From Yponomeuta sedellus (Eukaryota; Arthropoda; Insecta; Lepidoptera; Yponomeutidae): a stretch of DNA of 64,000 nt. A model generated the notes under the pieces. It searched no databases. It was not told the DNA's origin and saw nothing but the letters and a program-made list of their open reading frames with translations. The translations under genes and the position numbers were made by a program. The first letter of the stretch is position 1; every line of letters begins with the position of its first letter. The stretch lies in contig OW203726.1 of the NCBI GenBank assembly GCA_934045075.1, positions 14,110,037 to 14,174,036 on the forward strand. Reading direction: 5' to 3'. This document shows, piece after piece, positions 36,246 to 46,559 of this stretch.

Positions 36246-38090
36246 AATGTTGCTCTGGCTGGAATGGGAAATAATGACATTGTCAGAAGGACTAAAGGTA
36301 ATTGTATCACTAACGAGTAAACGTGTGAATAAGGGATACCATGGTTGCGTTTCCCACATAGGGACAACTACTATACCTGTTGCTTTATCTAGTATTATTT
36401 TGCGGATGGTTTTTAGTATAACCGAGAATGGAGGAAAAGAATAAAAGAAGAATTCGGACCAACGAATGGTGAACTCGTTTATTGCAACCGCATCTGGGTC
36501 TCTGTGCCAGGCTACATATTTATTACATTTTTTATTTATGCGGCTGGCAAATAGATCGATATCAGGGGACCCAAATCGCTCCGATATTAGTTGGAATGCA
36601 GAGTCGTTCAGTTCCCACTCAATATCTGGGTGTACTCTTCTTGATTCTTTATCAGCAGTTTTATTGTCCTCAGAGCGAATGAATGACGCATATATAAGAA
36701 TTCTACGTGCTTCGCACCACTGCCATATATCTTTGGTAATTCTTGTGAGGTGTGGGAACTGAACGCCTCCCATTCGGTTTATATAAGAGACTGCGGTTAA
36801 ATTGTCAACTCGAAGTAGAATTTGACAATTATTGTAGGTAGCTGCAAAAATCTTTAACGCTATAAATGTTGCGAGTAACTCTAGATAGTTTATATGATTT
36901 TTGCGCTCCTCGTTGGACCACTGGCCGCTGGCCGTATCGTTCCCACAGGCTGCACCCCACCCAGTCGTTGAGCTATCGGAAAATATTTCTAAGCAGTAAT
37001 TGTCCTCTGTGATTCTGTGTACTGAGTAGTCAATGGATTTAAGCCACCAAAGAAAATCGTTGCGGCATAAGTCTGGTATGTTCATGATAGCTTCATAATT
37101 ATCGTTGTTTTTTGCTAGATTCAAATATTTACATCTTTCAAACTCCTTCGTATAGAGCCATCCGTATTCGACTGCCGGACAGACAGAGACCAACGTTCCA
37201 ACTAGTTGCGCAAATTCTCTTATTTTGCACTGCTTAGTATCAATAAATTTTAGAAGCTCCTTTTTTATGTGTTTTCGTTTTTCGTTTGGTAAAGCTAGTT
37301 GAAATTTTATAGAATCAATGGTGAAACCCAGAAAAGTACACTTGGTTGAAGGTGTTAGTTTGCTCTTCTCGTCATTGGTTATGAATCCGAGTGAGGAAAT
37401 TAGCTTTTTTGTGATTAAAACGTTTTCTTGACATTCTTTAAAATACCTGCCAATCAAGTGTATGTCATCTAAATAGATGGTGGACATGAAACCGCCGGAT
37501 CTCAACAGTTTTACAACGGGTTTCATGATTTTGGTGAAAACGTACGGTGCGGTACACAGGCCAAACGGCAGCACATTAAATTGATACAATTGCCCGTCCC
37601 AGAAAAATCGTAAGTATTTTTTGCTGTCTTGATGTATCCGAATAAAGAAATAAGCATCTTTAATATCTATTGTAGACATGTAACAATTCTTAGATAAAAG
37701 TTTTAGTGCAGTCCTAAGATCTTAAATTTTAAAATAAGAGGTCGCTATGAATTTATTTAATTCTTTTAAATTTAGAATGAACCTCCACTTGCCGTTTGGC
37801 TTGGGTCGTAAGAAAATATTCGATACAAATTGATTCTTGCATGGCGTGCAGGGTGATATTGCCCCTATGGTCTCTAAATTGTGTATAGATTCAAAAAATA
37901 TATTTTTTTCACTTTCTGAGTACGATCGAGCGGGAGGATAACGTGATTGAATAACTGGTTTTTTAAAAACTATCTTATAACCTTCTATCCAAGATAATAT
38001 CTGGGGATCACTAGTAATCGTAGCCCACGAATTGTAGAAAAGGGCCAACCTGCCCGCGTATCTCACCGGGTCTAGTATCGCCTGCGCGCC
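36168..38090 (-). pseudogene. DIRS A reverse transcriptase-RNase H (ORF2), one nonsense codon
   Basis: Copies element RNA into DNA. The reading frame is open apart from one TAA at 37722-37724; element B has GAA (Glu) at the aligned position, so a single base change explains the break. Before the stop lies the RT fingers region (RPKPNGKWRFILNL). After it come the first catalytic Asp (STIDIKDAYF), YLDD in STIYLDDIHLIG, an RNase H domain with FSDSSTTGWGAA, NYLELLA, RVDNLTA and DNKTADKESR, and a C-terminal region (DLFASRINKKC, WHRDPDA, PPFSVILK) typical of DIRS elements, where it has been annotated as a Dam-like methyltransferase. Upstream the frame overlaps the end of gag in the -1 register and has no ATG; VRYAGRL at its start is shared with element B. 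Confidence 0.9.
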
Positions 38091-39426
38091 TGCCTGTGTG
38101 GCGGCGGCGGAGGCGGCCTCGACGAGTAGGCGCGTGCGCTGCGCTGCGGCGGCGGAGGTGGCGGCGGCAGCGGCGGCGCTCCCGCCTGCGCTGGCGCCAT
38201 CGGTGCAGCGTGACCCCGATTTCTCGGTGTCATCGGGGGTCGGCGATTTGCTGCTTGGCCTTTCCAGTTTTTTGCTTGAGTGGTACTTTTATTGTTAGCC
38301 TGTATTTTCAGCTCTGTTCCGGACTTATGTACAGCTTTTGCCGTCTTCAAGGAATCTGACAGCTGCTCACCAAAGAGAGATTTATCTATTTTAGTGCTGA
38401 GAAGTGGGCCTTGCATCTCTTTTTTAAGCGAGTAAACCGCCAGGTTTCGTCTTGATATCGACTCGTTATTCTGTGCATCACAGACTAGGCGGCCTGCGTC
38501 CATTATTAGCTTAAGGAGATTATTATCTCTTTCTTTAGTATTTAGTAGGCAGGTCACTGCCTCTCCCAGGCTGGCGATAGCGGAGGCTAGGCGTTTCTGG
38601 CGCGATTCTATAAGTTTGTCGCGTTTGACGACTGGTTCAGTTAGAGCAGCCTTAATCTCGGGGTTGAGGGCTGGAGCTCCGATGAGGGCAGCATTTGCTG
38701 GGATTAGGTACTTATTGCAGAGGTCATTTCTCGTCTCTTTGCTTAGGCCATTTGTTGTAATATGTTCAAACCTGGTGGCTACCTCTGTTCTAATGTCTTT
38801 GCCATATGCGGTGGTGCTTGTTGGATCTTCGCCGAGAATATCTAGCGCCTCTGCGTCTAATAAAACGCTACCGTTGAGCTCGCTGTCGAGGCATTGCTCG
38901 GCGGCAGCCGCGTCGAAGTTTACATTGGCGCAGTGGTCTGCATTGGGTCGACGATCTGGGGTTCGATGCCCATTGGACTGTTGTGGGCAGCTAGTCGAAG
39001 GGCTCGGCCCTCTTTCTTCCGCCGTGTTTTCATCTAGGACGATTGAGTCAAGGTCGTCGAAATTTAAGTCGCGCGGCGGTGCCTCGGCTTCTCCAACTAA
39101 AAAACACAATTATAGTTTTAGATATGCTGGTGCAGCGAAGGGCCCCGTAGGCCAATCTGGTTGCACGCAGTTCTTTTGCAGCGGAAGGCTCCGAAAGCCA
39201 ACCTGGTTGCAAATTAAGTACGCTCGGATCGCCCCGCAGGCGTCCTGGTGCGTAATTTTGTAAACAGTTAAATCGTGAATTTACCTTTTCGTTTTTCTGG
39301 AGATCGCGAAGTTTCTTCCGATGACGTGGAGATTATCCTTTTGCGCCGAGTTTTGTTGTTCTTCACTAGTTTTCTTAGCTTCCTTGCAATTTCACTTATT
39401 TTCTCACTGTTCTCTCGTTTCGGCAT
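38072..39426 (-). CDS. DIRS A gag-like protein (ORF1), two exons
   Basis: Probable nucleocapsid-like protein. Exon 1 is 39285-39426 (ATG at 39426), the intron 39097-39284 (188 bases, GTAAAT to TTTTTTAG), and exon 2 38072-39096; together 388 codons. The splice is phase 1 and restores an open frame across the junction (Lys-Val-Gly-Glu). The exon 1 product is short, lysine- and arginine-rich (KNNKTRRKR), a possible nuclear signal. Exon 2 has the conserved core LGEDPTS, NGLSKE, YLIPANA, LNPEIKAALTE shared with element B, then a long proline-rich C terminus. No CCHC knuckle is seen. Without the intron there is no ATG at the right place; the frame entering exon 2 from the intron starts in MCFLVGEA. 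Confidence 0.8.
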
Positions 39427-39491
39427 AGCGAAATTTAAGCAAATTTGTTAGAAATCGTAGGAAGCGTGCTGAGTGATCGACACTGAAAACG

Positions 39492-39655
39492 TGAATGATG
39501 ACAGATGGACGGAAAGGCGGGAACTAAAAAAAAAAAAAAACCAATACCCTCAAATACAGTGTTGAGTGATGGCAACTGGATACGCTACTACATGTGTTAT
39601 AAATATTATTTTCCACTTTAGGTTACTCATTTCGAAGACGGAGCACGAGTATAAT
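39492..39655. repeat. DIRS A, 5'-side terminal inverted repeat
   Basis: Reverse complement of 34653-34785 in its inner part and of the 34952-35019 half of the internal complementary region in its outer part. Reading on the minus strand it begins ATTATACTCGTGCTCCGTC. The gag ATG lies about 65 bases inside it. Confidence 0.9.
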
Positions 39656-39659
39656 AATT

Positions 39660-39960
39660 ATTATTATTTATGGTGTTTTATGTCCAGCAGTGGACTAATA
39701 AAGCCTGAAGAAGAAGATGGTTTTTTCTATATACAATCAAGAATATTCTTAGTTATATAAGTAGTGTATTAATATATTCGTATTTGGACCGACTACCAGT
39801 CTCTTACTTCATTCAGCAACTTTCCGATATAAAGTTGTCTGGAAGAAATTGCTTTTAGCTATAAGGCCGCCAATTGTACTTTGTATCTACATGTTTTATA
39901 ATATGTGCTCTGGTGTATAATAAAGAATATTCTTATCTTATTACAACTTAACAGTAATTA
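39660..39960 (+). repeat. LINE 3'-end fragments (families R and T)
   Basis: 39670-39720 holds 'atgtccagcagtggactaat' and a (GAA)n tail of family R. 39785-39960 is family T ('accgactaccagtctcttac', 'ggaagaaattgctttta', 'ctataaggccgcc', 'tgtataataaagaatattct'). They lie immediately outside element A. Confidence 0.65.
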
Positions 39961-39999
39961 AGCAGATTTTGTAAAATGTATATTTAAAGTAATAAATTA

Positions 40000-41390
40000 A
40001 TAACCGTTGGAACTAAATGTAAGTTATGAGATTTGTCCCCGAGCGCATTTCTCTCATTTGCCAGCTTAGCGCCTCTGCTTGAAGTTTATCGAATTATATC
40101 CCTTTTTAATTAACCGGCCCAGCTAGAGAACGTTTATACCGACAAAATACTACAAGCAGATACTTGCTTCTCTATCAAAAAGAAACGTTCCCAACAAAAG
40201 TATAAGCGCAGATAAGCGCATTCGTTGACTTTAATTCTCTATCATGTAAAGCAATAAAACCATAACTTTAAAGTGCCATGCAAATTTCCGTTCAGAATGA
40301 ATATTGATCCAAAATTCCAGTAATAAATTATAATGCAACTCATTGAAAAGTTAAAGTACATTTGCTTTCTAATTAATCATTCATTTAATTCCAAAAACCA
40401 AGAAGCGTTCTGTGTGACGGCCAAGCCGCGGGTTCGATTTTGACAATGTGTTCAAAATGCGGATGTGGGGTTAGAAAAACACATCACACGTAAAAAAAGT
40501 GTATTAGAAGATGAAAATTCAACTCATTAAGGTCTTTTGCTAAATGTCTATAATTGACACGTTATATCTGATGTAAACATCATATTCTGTCACAAAAGTG
40601 ACAGATTCACGTTCATTCAGATACTTCTCCTTCTTCTTCTTCAGGCTATATTAGTCCTCTGCTGGGCATAGCCCTCCCCTAATGAGCGTTATAGCGCCCT
40701 GTCTTCAGTTCATTCTTCAGATACTAACTTTTATTATAGATAACATCCAAGTTCGAAGCAAATTCTATTCGCGATTTTGAGTATAAACAACTCACGTTTG
40801 TATTCTGAATACGTAGACAGCGTTTTACACTTAATCCTCTCGCCGCTCATCAACATTAATTAGCTCCATGAACGCACACTGTTTTAAAAAAGATGATGAT
40901 GATTGGTTTTTTGTTACAGTTTATTGGACAATAAAACTATTAAGGTGCTTCGGGGTGCCAACTGGCGCCACCGATGGAAAAAAAATCATAACTTGTGTTA
41001 GAACACTTTTTACGTAAAAGTGAACATGAAAAATCACCTATTTTTAGAACCTATAATCAATAACCAAGGAATTTATTCACTTTCCGCCAATTAAAGTAAT
41101 ATTTCAATAATTTTTTTACTTCAGAATCTGATCTAACTCTTTCATATTTATTACATTCTTTTTATTGATCATCGAACCTTTTCGTATCGCGTTGAATCCA
41201 TTCCAGTAGGTACTCGTACAACATTTATTTCCATCTGCCCTTTATAAAAATAGAAACATCGAACAATGACCCACATGTTTGATGGTTAGATGGTTCTTGT
41301 TACAATACAATACAAATAGCTCTGTATAATAGGAATTCAAACAAGACAAATTGGACCGCGTTACGCAGAAACATTCCAAGAAGTTTTAAT
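40000..41390. other. Spacer between the two DIRS elements, no gene seen
   Basis: AT-rich. The only recognised element is an inverted family R 3' end at about 40622-40712 ('ttcttcaggctatattagtc', 'ctgctgggcatagccctccc', 'atgagcgttatagcgccctg'). Confidence 0.5.
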
Positions 41391-41394
41391 TATA

Positions 41395-41608
41395 ATGTAT
41401 GATTAAACGAACTTACCTGTACGTGAAGTTCTATCATAATTATATGAAGTGCTTCGTCTGAAGAGATTAGCATAATAAGTACACTTGTAGTTTCGCCTAG
41501 GTTTCCGCCTTCCCACACTGTATTTGAGACTATTTTTGCTCAACATCAAAAAATCTTTTACTGTGGGTAGTTGTCCCTTTCGATCAGGCCACATTTTGTC
41601 ATTTAGTT
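41395..41608. repeat. DIRS B, 3'-side terminal inverted repeat
   Basis: 41479-41605 is the reverse complement of 46395-46520. The outer 85 bases are end-specific and start with 'gattaaacgaacttacctgt', one base different from the corresponding end of element A over 44 bases. Confidence 0.9.
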
Positions 41609-41675
41609 CAGAGATAACGTCTACTTCATTTTACGATATCCTAGGTAGGGTGTCTGTGTTAGCAAGGGCTGGGAG

Positions 41676-41804
41676 GGTTGCTAATCTCTTCAGACGAAGC
41701 ACTTCATATAATTATGATAGAACTTCACGTACAGGTAAGTTCGTTTAATCATACATTATATTCGTGCTTCGTCTTCGAGATTAGCATAATAAGTACACTT
41801 GTAG
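41676..41804. repeat. DIRS B, internal complementary region
   Basis: 41676-41760 is the complement of the outer 3' end and 41756-41804 the complement of the outer 5' end (46506-46554), meeting at 'catacattatattcg'. It has the same logic as in element A, showing that the ICR is kept complementary to both ends in two diverged elements. Confidence 0.92.
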
Positions 41805-41899
41805 ACTTTTAGAGATATTGAAGGTATCGTAAAATGTGATTTAAAAAGTTCATAGTCCAATCATTTGATTACAAAAAAATATTTTAATTTAAGTAAATA

Positions 41900-42905
41900 T
41901 CAATTTTCCATAGAATCAATTAACAATGTTCTTGCTAGAAAATCATCAGTAGGATTATTTAAAGGCCTATTATAAAACCTTGCAAATGTACTGGAGGTAT
42001 CACTCCATCCAGCTGTTCTTCTTAAGATATCTAAACTTACTCCTAATTTACTTGCCTTCGACGTAGAGGCATGGCGCGTACTATGTGCGCTAAACATGTT
42101 TAAATTTACTCCACTCTGACCCAGAGTAGTCTTGATCCATCTACTTATTGTTTTTGATGATACAAGTCTGTATGGCTTTCTAAAACTGATAAATAAGTAA
42201 TCACAGTTTGCACGCAAAGATTTTGTAACTTCTATATATGTACTTAATGTTCTTCCAGGGCATATTTCTCTTTTCTCATCAAAGAACGGTATTACCAAAA
42301 GGGGCTGGCTTGACCCAGGTCTTGAAGTTTTTATTAAATCTGGTATCCTAATAATAATTTTTGATGGTTCTATAAAAATGTTACAAATTTTAATTTTTGA
42401 TAATGTTTGTGCTCTATGAGCTGTGATAAGCGCTAAAAGGGTTATAAGTTTATACGTCAGCTTTTCGAGATTCAGTGAATCATTTGGGTATAATCCAGCA
42501 AGAAAATTTAGTACAGTGGATGTATCCCAAGTCATGTTATATTTTGGTAAAGGTGTTCTGAGACGAAATATGCCCTTGAAAAATCGTTTGATACAATCGT
42601 CATCAGTAGATTTATTTATTAAAATCAATTTTAAGGCAGATCTGCATGTATTAATAGTACTATATTGAGCACCTTCATAAAACAATTCAGTGAAAAAACT
42701 TAATATTTCAGTAACAGATTGATTGTATAAATCTAAATCTCGACGATTACAGAATCGAAACCATTTCTTGTAACAAACATCGTACTGCTTAAAAGTGTTA
42801 TTACTTAATGAAGATAACATAATATCTATTGCAGTTTCTGGGATTTCTTTCTTAATCATGGCTGCCCTGATAATATTCCTGCCACCAGGGTAATCTTGGC
42901 ACGAA
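41900..42905 (-). CDS. DIRS B tyrosine recombinase (ORF3)
   Basis: Integrase of element B, 319 residues from the ATG at 42859. Catalytic set: Arg149 (AHRAQTL), His259 and Arg262 (HSTRHAS), Trp285 (GWS), Tyr296 (FARFYNR). The core is collinear with element A. The RT stop TGA overlaps the ATG as ATGA, a classic coupled arrangement. However, in the same frame the residues upstream of the ATG (GGRNIIRAA) align with those of element A (DGRSALRSA), which has no ATG there. So translation probably enters from the RT frame by a -1 shift, and the ATG may be incidental. Confidence 0.93.
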
Positions 42906-44765
42906 TGTCCTGGTTGCTGGAATTACGAGAAATTATTAAGTTCCTACTGGCTTTAAACAATAAGAGCTCTGACACTAACAGATTTTTAAACAATGGGAAC
43001 CAAGGTTGGGTAGGCCAATATGGTACCACCATTATTCCTTTTGTCTTATCAGTAACAACTTTTCTTAATGCTTTTAGGATCATGGTAAACGGTGGGAACG
43101 CATAGAAGTAAAATTGAGACCAAGAAATCGTAAATGAGTTTACAGCTAAAGCGTCTGGATCTTTATGCCAAGAGACGTATGTAGGACATTTCTTATTTAC
43201 TCTACTTGCAAATAAGTCTATAGTAGGATGGCCAAAACTTTGGGTAATTTTTCGATAAGCAAAATCTGCCAGTTCCCATTCTATATCAGGATGGACCTTT
43301 CGAGACTCGGCGTCTGCAACAGTATTGTCACGTGACCGGATGTAAGATGCAAATATATGTAATCTACGGCGTTCACACCATTGCCATATTTGTTTTGTGA
43401 CGTTAGTAAGGTGTGGAAATTGAATTCCGCCCATTCTATTTATGTAAGAAATGGCAGTCGTGTTGTCAATTCGTAATAGAATTTGACTGTCTGTAAGATC
43501 TTTAGCAAAGATTTTTAAGCCAAAAAATGCGGCTAATATTTCGAGATAGTTTATATGTCGTGCAGACTCGCTACTGTTCCATTGGCCACTAGCCGTCTCC
43601 TCCCCACAGGCTGCCCCCCAACCCGTTGTTGAGGCATCTGAGAAAATTTCTAGGCTGTATTTATCAGTCTTTATTTTACTAACCGAAATTTCTATTCTAT
43701 TTTGCCACCATAGTAAATCTGGAGTTAACGTTTTTGGGATTGTCATGTATCTGTCGTAATTATTTGTGTAATTAAGATTTAAAAATTTACAACGTTCAAA
43801 TTCTTTTGTGTAAAGCCAACCGTATTCTACTGCAGGACAAGCTGAAGTAAGTAAACCAACAAAACTAGCAAAATTCCGAATTTTGCAGCGTTTTAACGTA
43901 ATATATTTATCTATTTCTGATTGAATTCTTCGAATCTTTTCTACTGGAAGACTGACCTCAAACTTCTCTGAGTTTATCATAAAGCCTAGAAATTTACAAA
44001 TTTTATTTGGTATTAGCTGACTTTTTTCTTCGTTTATCAAAAAACCTAAAGAAGTCAGTAGGTTCTGTGTGTCAATAATATTTTGTAGACAATCATCGTA
44101 TGATTGAGCCGTTATGAAAAAATCATCTAGATATACAGTTGATAGGTGACCCTTTGACCGTAGTAATTTTATCACAGGCTTCATTAATTTGGTAAATACA
44201 TAAGGGGCTGTGTTCAATCCAAATGGCAATACGTTAAATTCATATGTCTGATTTTCCCATTGAAATCTTAGGTATTTTCTACAAGATGGATGCATTCTTA
44301 TAAGAAAATATGCATCACGCAAGTCTAGCGTACTCATGTAACAATTTTTCGTAAGTAACTTAATTGCTGTACGCAAATCTTCTAGTTTAAAATGGCAAGT
44401 GCCTATAAACCTGTTGAGTGACTTCAGATTTAGTATGAATCTCATTTTGCCATTTGGCTTGGGAATCAAGAATGTACTTGATATGTATTGATCATCGCAT
44501 GGCTGGCAAGCTGATATAGCACCAATAGACAGAAGGCTGTTAATAGCCTGACAAAAGTTTACTTTTTCGTTATCTGTGTAGCTCTGAGCTATTGGCAAAG
44601 TATGCTGGGTTACAGGTTGTGAGAATGGAATTTTGTATCCTTCTATGTAGGATAATATAACAGGATCATTGGTAATCAAAGACCATTGATAATAAAAGCA
44701 CGACAACCTGCCGGCGTACCTTACCGAGTTTATCGGCGACTGTGATTGGGTCGCTGCTGCGACTG
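42856..44765 (-). CDS. DIRS B reverse transcriptase-RNase H (ORF2)
   Basis: Intact; 616 codons counted from 44706, though the codon there is TTG and no ATG exists at the homologous start. Numbering from it: RT palm with STLDLRDAYF (Asp128 or Asp131), VLPFGLNTAP, and YLDD at 192-195 in STVYLDDFFITA; connection CPAVEYGWLYTKEFERCKFL; RNase H with Asp357 (FSDAS), Glu389 (YLEIL), Asp414 (RIDN) and Asp460/465 (RDNTVAD); then a C-terminal region with IDLFASRVNKKCP, SWHKDPDA and PPFTMILK, conserved in DIRS elements and often called a methyltransferase domain. The frame is open upstream through VRYAGRL and overlaps the last 60 or more bases of gag in the -1 register, so a Gag-RT frameshift product is likely. 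Confidence 0.93.
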
Positions 44766-46306
44766 CTTCGATGACGTCATCGACTGGCGGTACCTCGCTT
44801 GCGGCGGAGGTGCCGCTGCTACAGGCTCCTTCGTCCTCTGGCCTCCTAAGGGCCTGCGTTGCGTAGGAGGGGCCCGGTAGTTTAAATGCTGTTGCCGCGC
44901 AGGTGGCGGTGGCGCAGCCCTTTTGACAATAGGCTTTGGTGGTAAAGCAGGTCTTAGTTCGGTACTTGACTTTTGTATAGCTTTCGCAGACTTAATCGTT
45001 TCATTTAGTTTATCGCCAAACAAGAATTTATCAATCTTGGTTTTTTCCAATTGTGCTTTCATGTCCTTCTTCAGCTGAAAAAGAATGAAACTTTTTCTGG
45101 TCATTGAATCTGTGTATTGGCAGTCACATAAAATTCGGCTTGTATCCATCAATAATTTAAGAAGGGCCTGGTCCTTGTCTGGTTTTGGTAACAGGAGAGT
45201 TATGGCTTCGGCAAGGCTTGATATAGCTGTAGTCAACATTCGTTGTTTAATTTCAATAGCTTTGTCTCGTTTCGCTACTACCTCAGTCAAGGCTGCTTTG
45301 ATTTCTTCATTTAACATCGGTGGTTCTATCAGAAGACAATTGCTCGGTGTCAAGTATTTTTCTTTTAATTCTTTTTTTAACTCCTTACTCAAGCCGTTTG
45401 TGGCGGTGTGTGCTAACCTGATTGCTAAGTCTTTTTGAATCTCCTTGCCAAGTGATGTAATATTTGTAGGATCTTGGCCTAGAATTTGTAATGCAACATC
45501 GTCTAAATCTTCATTCGTGGATACGGGGTCGACTGGCAAAGCGGTTAGTTCTGGAGCGTCGCTGATACTAGGCCCAGGTTCGACATAAGACAGATTACCG
45601 ACTGTAGGCTCTGTGGGGTCCTCATCCGTCGTCAAGGTAATCGGTTCTGAAGGTTCGATGTCTGTCAAGACAAAGCAACTATGTAGATATAAAAAAAAAA
45701 ATCCCAAAGATAACTTTGAAAAGACTTTCCTACGGCATCGGCAGTAATATGCAGTAATATACTACTCGCATATTAAAATTATGTTTGTCTTGTTATATAA
45801 CAAAGCTAAGAACTTAGAAAGAGACAGTCCCAAGAAGTGTGATCAAGTACTGTCCGCAGTCTACTTAGCAGTACCCATATGAGCCAAGAAACAATCCCAC
45901 TGTATTGTTCGCAAGGTCACTTTTAAGGTAGATAATTTGTTGCCCATTAACCAAAAAATAATCCCATTGTATTATTCGCAAGGTTAATTTTAGGGTAGTA
46001 AAAAGAAGAAACATTGAGACTCATAATACGATTGTAATAAGGTTTTATTTTTATCGTCTCGTCCGAATAATAATGTAGGTATCACTTGTCTAGGAAAAAA
46101 CGTCGCTATTCCGGATTCATAAAACAGATCATTTACTAACCTTTCGATATTGACTTCGACCGCGAAGAATCTCTCGGTGGTGTGGAATCACTGTCAGTAT
46201 AGGCATCTCGTCGTTTACTTCGTCGTCCTCGGCGATATTTCCGCTCCAACTTCTTAATTTTTCGAAGAATGTACTCATCGTCCACGTCACTACGTTTTCT
46301 TTTCAT
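44730..46306 (-). CDS. DIRS B gag-like protein (ORF1), two exons
   Basis: Exon 1 is 46141-46306 (ATG at 46306), intron 45662-46140 (479 bases, GTTAGT to TTGACAG), exon 2 44730-45661; 365 codons in all. As in element A the intron is phase 1 and falls right after a short, very basic segment (RKYRRGRRSKRR). The donor is followed at once by an in-frame TAG, so unspliced RNA would give only 56 residues. Exon 2 contains LGQDPTN, NGLSKELKKEL, YLTPSN and LNEEIKAALTE, and ends in a proline-, glutamine- and arginine-rich tail. No zinc knuckle. The second exon also opens a frame from inside the intron (MGFFFLY), which is probably not the natural start. Confidence 0.82.
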
Positions 46307-46394
46307 GGTGCGAACCGTTAAAACCGTTCGTAATAAGGACGCGTTCGGACAAACAACTGTGGTGTGTGAGATGGCGGAGCACTAAAACGCGAAT

Positions 46395-46554
46395 GACAAA
46401 ATGTGGCCTGATCGAAAGGGACAACTACCCACAGTAAAAGATTTTTTGATGTTGAGCAAAAATAGTCTCAAATACAGTGTGGGAAGGCGGAAACCTAGGC
46501 GAAACTACAAGTGTACTTATTATGCTAATCTCGAAGACGAAGCACGAATATAAT
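46395..46554. repeat. DIRS B, 5'-side terminal inverted repeat
   Basis: Mirror of 41479-41605, continuing outward to 'agcacgaatataat'. On the minus strand it begins ATTATATTCGTGCTTCGTC. The gag ATG lies about 90 bases further in. Confidence 0.9.
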
Positions 46555-46559
46555 GCCGT

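Larger units (their letters stand above)
34576..39655 (-). mobile_element. DIRS-type tyrosine-recombinase retrotransposon A
   Basis: About 5.1 kb, transcribed on the minus strand, so its 5' end is at 39655. Order from the 5' end: terminal repeat, spliced gag, reverse transcriptase-RNase H, tyrosine recombinase, internal complementary region, terminal repeat. This is the layout of DIRS1-group elements, which integrate by a tyrosine recombinase from a circular DNA and so leave no target duplication; none is seen here. Both ends show the short string ATTAT, matching the overlap expected for strand exchange. The RT has one nonsense codon, so the element is probably not autonomous. The paired terminal repeats are almost identical (only the length of a T run differs), implying recent arrival. 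Confidence 0.9.
41395..46554 (-). mobile_element. DIRS-type tyrosine-recombinase retrotransposon B, apparently intact
   Basis: About 5.16 kb, same orientation and plan as element A, 1.74 kb away from it. All three frames are open once the gag intron is removed, and the terminal repeats match each other without a mismatch in the 110 bases compared. Its proteins are clearly homologous to those of A but well diverged, so this is a different family and not a duplicate. No target duplication. The ends share ATTATA with the junction in the internal complementary region. It is the best candidate in the window for a currently competent element. Confidence 0.92.

Noticed and set aside
38096..38359. 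Arginine- and alanine-rich plus-strand frames over the DIRS A gag end
   Set aside because: They are the complement of the proline-rich codons of gag on the minus strand.
41395..46554. An LTR retrotransposon or endogenous retrovirus
   Set aside because: No direct long terminal repeats, no aspartic protease, no DDE integrase and no envelope were seen. Inverted ends, the internal complementary region and the tyrosine recombinase fit DIRS.
34576..46554. Element A and B as a local duplication of one another
   Set aside because: Protein and nucleotide sequences are clearly diverged outside the terminal 44 bases, and intron lengths differ, so they are separate families.
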